From assembly GCA_963769045.1 (NCBI GenBank), contig CAVYKK010000013.1, positions 200,061-264,060 of the forward strand: a stretch of DNA of 64,000 nt, given 5' to 3'. This DNA is from Methanocella_A sp963769045 (lineage in GTDB: Archaea > Halobacteriota > Methanocellia > Methanocellales > Methanocellaceae). Made by a program: the position numbers and the translations under genes. The notes under the pieces are model-generated. The model was not told the DNA's origin and searched no databases. It was given only the letters and a program-made list of their open reading frames with translations. Shown piece after piece: positions 35,493 to 43,248 of this stretch (the first letter of the stretch is position 1; each line of letters begins with the position of its first letter).

Positions 35493-36830
35493 TCAATGGA
35501 ATATCAGCCGGATGATGGACGTGATGAAGTCGACGATCGGGTTTCCGCTCGATGCTGCGGGCGTCGCTGTTGCCTGAACGCCAGGGGTAGCCACCGGGGC
35601 CTCAGTCGCTATGGGCGTAGACGAAGGGACTGGCGTCGGGGTAGGCGTATAATAATCATTGATCTCGACATAACTGCCCTTGTCGTCCTTGTCTCCCGCG
35701 ACGATGTTAGTGCCGGAGCAGTCGTGGATATAGTTGTTCTTCAGCGTGATGTTGCTGCACGGGAGGCTCGGCCCGCCGTTGAGGTACCTGTGGCCGGGAG
35801 GATAATGCGAGAGTTCGAAGCCATATTCGCAGTCCCGGATCTCATTGCCCTCGTAGATGCTGTCCTTCGTGCCATCGTTGATCCATATGCCGATGCTGAG
35901 ACCGACCTTTGGTTCGCCGCTGATCTTGTTGTTACGGACGATGAGGTTGGAGTCGTAAAAGCCGGTCCTCATGGAACCGGCCCGGTATAGCGTGTTATTC
36001 TGGATGATACAGTTCTTGCTGTTGTATATCTTGAGCGTGTAATAGTGGCCGCCGGCGATATTGTCCTCGATGGTCACACCGTCCAGGTACCTGAAGCCTA
36101 TCGCGTCATGGTCCTCTGTATGGCCCGGCCCGTTGTAGGGATTGAACTCGACCTCGTTGCCCCGGAACACGCCGTTGGACACGTACTCCATGTAGAAATC
36201 AAGGCCCTGCTGATAGCCCGGAGCATGCGATACGTAGTTATTGATGACCTGCGGCCCGTCACAATGGTCTATCCAGAAACAATAGAAGGCACCGCTCGCA
36301 TTGTTCCCCTGAACTATCAGGCCGTTACAGTTGGTGGCGTAGAGGCCGTAGCTATCCTTAACCCGGTAGCCGTAGATCTGGTTGTCTATCACGTGGAGGC
36401 GGTTTACCCCGTCCGCACGGATGGCACTCATAGCATCCGAGTCCACCGTGCAGTGATCTATCGTACAATCGTCGCCCCTGACGACGACTACCTCAGCCTT
36501 GAGTCCGCTAATCCTGACACCGTCGGCAGCCAGTGTGACGCTCCCTATCGAGTGACCATCGCCGAACAGGGCTAATGGCCGGGAGAGCGTGATACTCGAC
36601 AGGTCGGACGTCAGGACGGCGTTCGACCCGTCCGGCAGCGCATTGATGTCGCCCTGCGAGGCTACAGGCCTGGCATCGGACGGCACAAGGTCGGTCAGCT
36701 CTGTCACGGCATCAGAAGTAATATTACTGTTCGCTTCGGAGCTGCCGAGGCTAAACTGGCATACGACCGCCAGCAAAGCGACGGAGCATACAAGCATAGC
36801 AAAAAGTATGAAGGATATCCGAATGGCCAC
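35493..36830 (-). CDS. Secreted parallel beta-helix protein; start uncertain (GTG or AUU)
   Basis: About 445 residues: a hydrophobic N terminus (IRISFILFAMLVCSVALLAV), NosD-like rungs from about residue 60 to 380 (NCNGLIVQGNNASG, NCIIQNNTLYRAG), and a Pro/Thr linker ending in a hydrophobic tail IVDFITSIIRLIF that may anchor it. The ribosome binding site GGAG at 36836-36833 is only 2 bases before GTG 36830 but 8 bases before ATT 36824, so the ATT may be the real start, as in its relatives. GTG 36851 lies upstream of the binding site. It pairs with the DUF1616 gene downstream. Confidence 0.75.
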   Translation of the reverse strand: MAIRISFILFAMLVCSVALLAVVCQFSLGSSEANSNITSDAVTELTDLVPSDARPVASQGDINALPDGSNAVLTSDLSSITLSRPLALFGDGHSIGSVTLAADGVRISGLKAEVVVVRGDDCTIDHCTVDSDAMSAIRADGVNRLHVIDNQIYGYRVKDSYGLYATNCNGLIVQGNNASGAFYCFWIDHCDGPQVINNYVSHAPGYQQGLDFYMEYVSNGVFRGNEVEFNPYNGPGHTEDHDAIGFRYLDGVTIEDNIAGGHYYTLKIYNSKNCIIQNNTLYRAGSMRTGFYDSNLIVRNNKISGEPKVGLSIGIWINDGTKDSIYEGNEIRDCEYGFELSHYPPGHRYLNGGPSLPCSNITLKNNYIHDCSGTNIVAGDKDDKGSYVEINDYYTPTPTPVPSSTPIATEAPVATPGVQATATPAASSGNPIVDFITSIIRLIFH

Positions 36831-36989
36831 ATCTCCTGTAAGCGCTTGCACTATAAACTATTAAAAAGCTAATATAGATTGCAATATTTATAATTAACTA
36901 ATATAAAAAGTGACGGCAGGCGAAAGAACGGCAATTAAAAGGAGACTCTGCGATATTTTCACGTTGATATACATTGCCACTTCTGACAC

Positions 36990-37402
36990 GCACCACGCTG
37001 CGCTTGCGGCCATAAAGACACAAAGAGGACGAAGGGAACAAAGAACTGGAAACGGAAGGCACAAAGACGATTAAGGTGCAAAGGCTAATTAAAAAAGCTC
37101 TTAGTGTCTTATGAAATCTTCGTATCTTAGCCATCTATTTTGATCATTCTTTGTTCCCTTCGTACCTTTGTGTTAGTCATTCGCATATCTTTTTGTACAG
37201 GCGCATGACCTTTTCGACACAAAGGCCACAATGGCCACAATGTACACTATGTTTTAAACGTTAAGCGGCTCCCGTTGCCACTATTAATAATAGTACGTCG
37301 TGTACCTCGTGGCCATTGTGGCCTTTGTGTCGAAAAGGTCACGAGCGTATACAACATTTCAAGAATGACTATGTCTTCGTGGCCGCAAGCGCAGCGTGGT
37401 GC
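36990..37402. repeat. Nested palindromic block bounded by a perfect 22-bp inverted repeat
   Basis: 36990-37011 and 37381-37402 are exact reverse complements (core CACCACGCTGCGCTTGCGG), extended inward imperfectly to about 28 bp. Inside lie a first inverted repeat (arms about 37014-37045 and 37146-37175, 9-bp units like ACGAAGGGA) and, directly abutting it, a 200-bp element (37173-37372). Folded as RNA or single-stranded DNA the whole block could form a three-part cruciform. Confidence 0.75.
37173..37372. repeat. 200-bp inverted-repeat element, copy 2
   Basis: Bounded by TTAGTCATTC and GAATGACTA. The arms hold CATGACCTTTTCGACAC, then 9-bp units CAAAGGCCA and CAATGGCCA, with the reverse complement after a loop of about 60 bases. 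The same end sequences and order occur as in the copies at 26746, 45233 and 55549. Confidence 0.85.
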
Positions 37403-37429
37403 GGGGCGAAAAAGAAAAAACGGCAGAAT

Positions 37430-37460
37430 AAAAAATGTGAGTAAGGGGAAACCCTTACTC
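37430..37460 (-). terminator. Intrinsic-type terminator after the 37.5-kb beta-helix gene
   Basis: GAGTAAGGG / CCCTTACTC stem with a GAAA (TTTC) loop, followed on the minus strand by CATTTTTT. It begins 22 bases after the stop codon and has the same design as the terminator at 21085-21114. Confidence 0.75.
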
Positions 37461-37481
37461 ATTTTCTGACTTTGTCTACGC

Positions 37482-39710
37482 TCAGTGCGGAGTGTACGAT
37501 GGCGTCGGCGTAGGGCCGGTTAAGCCGGCCGGATACGACGGCAATACCACGTACTCGTTCGGGCCCGGCACGCCAGACTGTACTTGTGAGACGAACAGCA
37601 CATTGTTGTTGTGCAGGTAGTTCTGCTTGAAAGTCTGGTTGGTGCTCGGCGAGGGCTTTGCCCCGTCGAGGTGATAGGTTGCGTAGCTGTATATCTCAAC
37701 GCCGTACTGGTTGTTCCATGCCTCGTTGTACTGATACCAGCCGTTGATGCATCCGTCGCCGACGTATATGCCGATGGAGCGTCCGACGCTGGCATCGCCT
37801 TCGAATCTGTTGTACTGGGCGAATATGTGATCACACCAGAATCCGACTCTTACGCCGGAGCCGCCCTTGATCACCTGGTTGAACTCGATGTTCACGTAGT
37901 CGCTTTCGTATACCTTGAACGGGTAGTAGTGACCGTAGATCAGATTGTGGTCGATCTCTACGTGATGGAGTTTGCGTGCGCCAAGGCCGTCGTGGTTGTT
38001 GTAATGTCCCGCGAAGCCGTCGCCGGGGCCGAGATACGGGAAGTATGCGACATAGTTGTTGTTGATCCGGCCGCCGTTAATCTCTTCGAAGTACATCTCA
38101 ATGCCCCTTCCTTTGCGGGGGCCGTCCGGGGCGTCGTTGTAGCTGAACTGTATGTTGGAACAGCCGTACACGTAGAAGTTGTAGTATCCGTTATACACCG
38201 TGTTGCCATCGATGATTGGCGAAGTGCAACTGGTGACTTTGATACCGAACGACTGGGTGTATGACAGACCGATGTCTGCCCCGGATGTCTGCATAGAGCC
38301 GGCATACGCCTCGATATCGTTGCTCAGTAGGCGCATGTTGCTCACGCCGCTCGCGATGATAGCGCCGGCGGTGCCCGTGGCATTGATGACGCAGTGGTCG
38401 ACAGTTACGCTGTTGGCCGCGACCGTGACAGAGTCGCTCTTGACCCCGCTGACCCTTGCGCCCGCCGCAGTAATCTTGATGGTGGCGACATGATGGCCGT
38501 TACCGTATAGATTAACCGCCCTGTCCACGGTCAGGGAGGACAGATCCGTGGCGAGCACCGCATTAGTCCCGGCAGGGAGCGCGCTGAGCGCCGCCTGAGA
38601 GGAGACGCTGACGGCTCCGCCGGGCACCGCGGAGTTAATGTAGATTGGCCCCGGGCCTCCGTTGAGACCCGCCTGGTCGACGCCGTAGCTGCCAGGCGCC
38701 CACGAGCCACCGTTGGTCGGCGGAGGCGTTGGCGTCACAGTCGGCCTGGGCGTCGGAATTACCGTCGGCCTGGGCGTCGGCGTTGCCGTAGGCTTGATCG
38801 TGGGGTTGATCGTCGGCTTCGGCGTCGGAGTTACCGTGGGCTTGATAGTAGGCGTAATCGTCGGGTTAGGCGTGGGCGTTGCCGATCCGCCAATGACGAA
38901 GTTCGCCTGGGTTTCCATCAGGGGATAATTGTCCCTGAAGCCAGTGCCATAGTATACTCTGTCGCCGAGACCGTTACCATTCAAATCGGTGCTCACGTAA
39001 TTGGCCCAGCGGTTTCCAAGGATGCCGGTGTAGGTCTTCCCGTGGTACGTGTATGCCTGGCCGGCCGGTGCGTTGTACGTGTTGGTCACGCCGCTCACGC
39101 TGGCGCCGTTGTTAAAGTTGTTGAGATAGATCGAGTTATAGCTGCTCCTGCCCTCGATGCTCAGGCCGACCTTGCTGTTGGTCACCACGTTGCGGGTGAG
39201 CGTGTTGCTGTTACTGTTGCTGAGGCCGATACCGTCGGAGGTCGCGCCGTCGACGGTGTTGCCGCGGAGGGTGCTGCCCGTGCCGCCGATGAGGAAGATG
39301 CCCCAGCCGCAGCCTGTGATCTTGTTATTGACCAGGGTAGCTTTGCTGCCGGACACGTAGATGCCGCTGTAAGACGGGCCGCCGTTCCTGATTGTGAACC
39401 CTTCGATCCATACGTTACTGGCGTGTACACGGAATGCGGGGTATTTCTTGCCTGCGTCCACTATGACCGTGGCGCCGGCGGCCGCCTTCAGGGTGACGGT
39501 CTTGTCGATGACAAGGTTCTCATAATAAGTGCCTGTGGAGACGATGATCGTATCGCCCGCACTGGCAGCGTTGATTGCGGATTGAATGGTTTTGTAGCTG
39601 CTCGCCGGACCCACCGATATCGTCTGTGCAGACGCCATCGGGCCAATGACCGCAATTGTCGATGCGATCAGCGCAACAGCTATAAGAGCTGACAGTATTC
39701 TTCGTTTAAT
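37482..39710 (-). CDS. Secreted double beta-helix protein with PTPT linker; probable AUU start
   Basis: The signal peptide KRRILSALIAVALIAS to MASA is followed by VGPASSYKTIQSAINAAS and a NosD-like beta-helix nearly identical to that at 21.2 kb. A KPTVTPTPKPT-type linker then joins a second, different beta-helix (about residues 350-740) in place of the hydrolase domain. The codons between the in-frame TAA (39716) and the first ATG (39638, inside the signal peptide) include no ATG, GTG or TTG. ATT 39710 stands 6 bases after GGTGGTG and is the likely start. It probably lies at the cell surface and binds or processes polysaccharide. Confidence 0.75.
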   Translation of the reverse strand: MKRRILSALIAVALIASTIAVIGPMASAQTISVGPASSYKTIQSAINAASAGDTIIVSTGTYYENLVIDKTVTLKAAAGATVIVDAGKKYPAFRVHASNVWIEGFTIRNGGPSYSGIYVSGSKATLVNNKITGCGWGIFLIGGTGSTLRGNTVDGATSDGIGLSNSNSNTLTRNVVTNSKVGLSIEGRSSYNSIYLNNFNNGASVSGVTNTYNAPAGQAYTYHGKTYTGILGNRWANYVSTDLNGNGLGDRVYYGTGFRDNYPLMETQANFVIGGSATPTPNPTITPTIKPTVTPTPKPTINPTIKPTATPTPRPTVIPTPRPTVTPTPPPTNGGSWAPGSYGVDQAGLNGGPGPIYINSAVPGGAVSVSSQAALSALPAGTNAVLATDLSSLTVDRAVNLYGNGHHVATIKITAAGARVSGVKSDSVTVAANSVTVDHCVINATGTAGAIIASGVSNMRLLSNDIEAYAGSMQTSGADIGLSYTQSFGIKVTSCTSPIIDGNTVYNGYYNFYVYGCSNIQFSYNDAPDGPRKGRGIEMYFEEINGGRINNNYVAYFPYLGPGDGFAGHYNNHDGLGARKLHHVEIDHNLIYGHYYPFKVYESDYVNIEFNQVIKGGSGVRVGFWCDHIFAQYNRFEGDASVGRSIGIYVGDGCINGWYQYNEAWNNQYGVEIYSYATYHLDGAKPSPSTNQTFKQNYLHNNNVLFVSQVQSGVPGPNEYVVLPSYPAGLTGPTPTPSYTPH

Positions 39711-39848
39711 AATTTACACCACCTTTGTTTTTAATAATCTCTCAATACCAGGTGCAAGCAAGCGGTTACCCGGTTATTTTGGGCTTATACTTGCAAAGCA
39801 ACCTATCATGTGCTTGGTTGGTTAGCAAGGAATCGTATATATACTTTT
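39711..39848 (-). promoter_or_regulatory. Promoter and ~100-base leader of the double beta-helix gene
   Basis: TATATATA (39836-39843) with BRE AAAAG gives a leader of about 100 bases that can pair TGCAAG with CTTGCA around GGGTAACC and ends ACAAAGGTGGTGTAA. Promoter, leader length and 3' end match the gene at 21.2 kb, while the middle has diverged. Confidence 0.6.
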
Positions 39849-39949
39849 TACTATAGTTAGTAAAAATTATTCACTTTTTTGCTTTATTAAAAATATACAT
39901 GTAACTAAATGGCACGTAGATGAAAAATTATTGACTATTTAGAGGTCTC

Positions 39950-40200
39950 GGAGGTTACGAGAGGTCGCAGAGTTCAACACAGAGGTCACAGAGGGCACAG
40001 AGGTTTGCACAGAGGACGTTTTTAGAAGATGGCTCATGAAGTCTTTTACATAATAATCCTCTGTGTCATCCTCTGTGACCTCTGTGACCTCTGTGGTGAA
40101 CTCTGCGACCTCTAGAAAACCTCCGAGACCTCCCTAGTGTAACTCTGCGACCTCTTGCAAACCTCCGTGCCCTCCCTATACCTCCGAGACCTCTATTTGC
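39950..40200. repeat. Inverted repeat with 9-bp-period arms (CACAGAGGT type)
   Basis: The left arm repeats CACAGAGGT/CACAGAGGG and the right arm CTCTGTGAC/CTCTGTGGT with a 9-base period, separated by a loop of about 45 bases. The right side continues with further units (CTCCGAGAC, CTCTGCGAC) that pair with GTCTCGGAG and GTCGCAGAG of the left flank. No coding frame. Confidence 0.8.
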
Positions 40201-40213
40201 GGTTAGTCCACAG

Positions 40214-40262
40214 GTAAAATATATATAAGTAATTTGTATATTTATATTAGTATTATAAGAGG
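40214..40262 (+). promoter_or_regulatory. Promoter and ribosome binding site of the UDP-sugar dehydrogenase gene
   Basis: AAAATATATATAAG is a strong TATA region, and AGAGGT ends 7 bases before ATG 40270. Confidence 0.65.
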
Positions 40263-40269
40263 TTAGCCT

Positions 40270-41754
40270 ATGAACGATCGATTACAGAAGCTCATAGAGG
40301 CACGGGGGCCGATCCGTAAGGTCGGCGTCATTGGGATGGGCTATGTGGGCATACCGTCCGCCGTGCTATTCGCGGATTGCCCGACTATTGATATTGTCTA
40401 TGGTTTCCAGCGCGACTCCCCGTCATCGGGGCACAAGATCGCCATGCTCAACCACGGCGAAAGCCCCCTGAAGGGAGAGGAGCCCGGCCTGGAGCCGCTT
40501 ATCGGCAAGGTGGTCTCCGCTGGGAAGTTCCGCTGTACGTCGGACTTTTCACGGATATCCGAGCTCGACGCGGTCACCCTCGCCATCCAGACGCCGTTCA
40601 AGGACCCGAAAGACCTGGTGCCCGACTTCGGGGCGCTGATCGAAGGGCTGAAGATGGCCGGCCGGTACATCAACCGGGGCGCGCTGGTAGTGCTGGAGTC
40701 GACGATCACGCCGGGCACCACCACGGGCATGGCCCGGCAGGTGCTGGAACAGGCTTCGGACATGAAGGCCGGAGAGGACTTTGCGCTCGCACATGCCCCT
40801 GAACGGGTCATGGTGGGCCGGCTGCTCCGGAACATACAGGAACACGACCGCATCGTGGGCGGCATCGACGAGGCCAGCACTAAACGGGCCGTCGAGCTGT
40901 ACTCGCCCATCCTCACCCGGGGCCATATAATCCCGATGACGGCTACCGCCGCCGAGGTCACCAAGACCGCGGAGAACACGTTCCGCGACCTGCAGATCGC
41001 CGCCGCCAACGAGCTGGCCCTGTATTGCGAAGCTATGGGCATCAACTTCTACAGCGTCCGCACAGGGATCGACAGCCTGAAAGGCGATGGCATCACCCGC
41101 GCCATATTATACCCGGGAGCCGGCGTGGGCGGGCACTGCCTGACGAAAGACACCTACCACCTGGAGCGCGGCGTCAAAATATTGAACGGCAAGCTCGACT
41201 ACCCCGAGGGCGAGAAGTCGATCTTCGTGCTGGCCCGGAACGTGAACGACTTCATGCCGCGCCATATGTACAACCTGACGCTGAACGCGCTGGCGCGGGC
41301 TGGCAAGAGCATCAAAGGGGCGAACGTAACGGTCCTCGGCTGGGCATTCCTGGGCAACTCGGACGACGCCCGCAACACGCCCGCGGAGATATACTATGAC
41401 CTGCTCGTCAAGGCCGGTGCCATCCCCACAGTGCACGATAAATACGTGGAGAAATATCCCGGTGTCGCCATAAGGCATGACCTGGATGCGGCGCTCCTTG
41501 GCGCAGACGCAGTCGCGGTAATGACCGGACATGACCTGTACCGTTCCCTCGACCCGGCAAGGGTAAAGGAGCAGTCGGGCCTCGCCCATCCTGTAATCGT
41601 CGACGGCAGGAATATCATCGACCCTGAGCCGTTCGTCAAGGCAGGCTTTATCTACAAGGGCATCGGACGCGGCGACATGAACGCACATCCGATAGTCACG
41701 GCAAAGCAGCCCAAGTCGGTCCTGGCCCGGTCGGGCGTGCCTATGCCGGCATAA
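40270..41754 (+). CDS. UDP-HexNAc 6-dehydrogenase family (WecC/WbpA-like)
   Basis: The 494-residue enzyme has the NAD-binding GVIGMGYVGIPSA (18-30), the domain-linking helix, the catalytic cysteine in GVGGHCLTKD and the C-terminal UDP-binding domain. The family oxidises UDP-GlcNAc or UDP-ManNAc to the uronic acid using two NAD+. The early His/Asp differences from UDP-glucose dehydrogenases and the context with WbpD/E/B-like genes point to a HexNAc uronic acid. It is transcribed alone from a good promoter. A short C-terminal extension (about 15 residues) is unusual. Confidence 0.88.
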   Translation: MNDRLQKLIEARGPIRKVGVIGMGYVGIPSAVLFADCPTIDIVYGFQRDSPSSGHKIAMLNHGESPLKGEEPGLEPLIGKVVSAGKFRCTSDFSRISELDAVTLAIQTPFKDPKDLVPDFGALIEGLKMAGRYINRGALVVLESTITPGTTTGMARQVLEQASDMKAGEDFALAHAPERVMVGRLLRNIQEHDRIVGGIDEASTKRAVELYSPILTRGHIIPMTATAAEVTKTAENTFRDLQIAAANELALYCEAMGINFYSVRTGIDSLKGDGITRAILYPGAGVGGHCLTKDTYHLERGVKILNGKLDYPEGEKSIFVLARNVNDFMPRHMYNLTLNALARAGKSIKGANVTVLGWAFLGNSDDARNTPAEIYYDLLVKAGAIPTVHDKYVEKYPGVAIRHDLDAALLGADAVAVMTGHDLYRSLDPARVKEQSGLAHPVIVDGRNIIDPEPFVKAGFIYKGIGRGDMNAHPIVTAKQPKSVLARSGVPMPA

Positions 41755-41944
41755 TCCGATATTTCCATTTTTAAATCTTTTTTAAGTTTTCTTAGCATTT
41801 TCGCGTTATATATCAGTGTCTTCACACTCGTGCGCGCACATGCCGACCGGTCGGGTGATTAATATTTTTCCGGCAGGCCCTCCTGTAGCTTATCCGACAA
41901 CGCTATCCGGAAATCATGCATCCGTGCCCGTGCATGTGATTACT

Positions 41945-41991
41945 ATGCAAACCATTATATACCATTAATATTATAATCTAAAAAGAATATT
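41945..41991 (+). promoter_or_regulatory. Promoter of flippase cassette 2
   Basis: An AT block with TTATATACC and ATTATAATC ends directly at ATG 41992 with no ribosome binding site, which suggests a short or leaderless transcript, in contrast to cassette 1 with its mini-ORFs. Confidence 0.5.
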
Positions 41992-43248
41992 ATGCATGCC
42001 ACACCGGCGAACGCCAACCATACCTACGTGTCCCGCATCCGGGGGACACTCGGCATCCAGCTGTTCAAGAACTCGTTCTTCATGATCATGAACAAGATGC
42101 TGGCCGCAGGGTCCGGGTTCGTGTTCTGGGTGCTGGCGGCCAACTTCTACTCCACGGGCGACGTGGGCATGGCCACGGCGTTGATCTCCGCGGCCGGCAC
42201 CGTCCTGCAGTTCTCCTACCTCGGGTTCGACTACTCGATCATCCGGTTCTTCTCGAAATATGACAGAAGCAGGATGTTTAACACCTGCCTGATCCTTACC
42301 ATTGCCACGGCACTGGTCCTCGGCGGGATATACATCGCCTTCGTACGGCTGTTCTCGCCGGAGCTGGCGTTTATCCAGACGCCGGTCTACGCCGCCATCT
42401 TCCTGCTGTACATCGCGTTCTGTGTAGTAGGGCAGATCTCGGCTGTCACGTTCATTGCTGCACGTAAGGCCGAGATGAACTTCATACAGAACCTGCTGTT
42501 GACCGTCCGCCTGCCTCTCCTCATACCACTGGCGTTCCTCGGGGCCTTCGGCATCCTGACCGCCATGGGACTCGCCTATGTCATCGTATGCGTGATCATC
42601 CTGTACCTGGTCAGCCGGCTCGTCAGCCTGCAGCCTCAGGTGGACCCGGAGTTCGTCAGACAGTCCCTGAAGTTCTCCGGCGGCAACTACATGGCCCAGA
42701 TACTGCTGAACATCACCTACCTGTTGTTGCCGATCATCATCCTGAACATGCTCGGCAGCGACTCGGCGGCCAAGTATTATATCGCCTTTACCATCGGTAA
42801 CTTCCTGCTGCAGGTCCCGGACGCGGTGGGCACGTCGCTGTTTGTCGAGGGCAGCCATGGCGAGTCCATGAGGAAGAATGTAATCCGGGCAGCAGGCGCG
42901 ATCTATGCCGTCCTGATACCCGGCGTGATCTTCTTCTACCTGTTCGGCGGCCAGATCCTGGGAATATTCGGCAAGGACTACACGGAGTCCATCGAGTTGT
43001 TGCGTATCTTTGCGTTCACCAGCCTCTTCTTCGCCGTCTATTGTCTCATAGTGCCTGTGCTGAACGTGCGCATGAACGTTAAGCGGGTGATCCAGCTGAA
43101 CGCCATGATCTGCGTGCTGTTCATGAGCATGTCCATCGTGTTCCTGCAATGGTTCGGCATTACGGGCGCCGGCCTTGCGCTGATGGTTACCTACATGGTC
43201 ATGGACGTGGTCATCCTGGCCCTGGCCTTGAAAGAGGGTATGATATGA
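41992..43248 (+). CDS. Polysaccharide flippase (MOP/Wzx-like), cassette 2
   Basis: The 418-residue membrane protein, with about 12 helices, aligns along its whole length with the flippase at 23.4 kb: KNSFFMIMNKMLAAGSGFVFW near the start, GTSLFVEGSHGESMRKN in a loop, and GVGYAL-like GAGLALMVTYMVMD at the end. It would translocate lipid-linked glycans. Its stop overlaps the next start (ATGA). A dehydrogenase for uronic acid precursors lies upstream. Confidence 0.88.
   Translation: MHATPANANHTYVSRIRGTLGIQLFKNSFFMIMNKMLAAGSGFVFWVLAANFYSTGDVGMATALISAAGTVLQFSYLGFDYSIIRFFSKYDRSRMFNTCLILTIATALVLGGIYIAFVRLFSPELAFIQTPVYAAIFLLYIAFCVVGQISAVTFIAARKAEMNFIQNLLLTVRLPLLIPLAFLGAFGILTAMGLAYVIVCVIILYLVSRLVSLQPQVDPEFVRQSLKFSGGNYMAQILLNITYLLLPIIILNMLGSDSAAKYYIAFTIGNFLLQVPDAVGTSLFVEGSHGESMRKNVIRAAGAIYAVLIPGVIFFYLFGGQILGIFGKDYTESIELLRIFAFTSLFFAVYCLIVPVLNVRMNVKRVIQLNAMICVLFMSMSIVFLQWFGITGAGLALMVTYMVMDVVILALALKEGMI

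Noticed and set aside
36990..37402. Palindromic block as an insertion sequence
   Set aside because: No transposase frame and no target duplication could be identified; kept as a repeat only.
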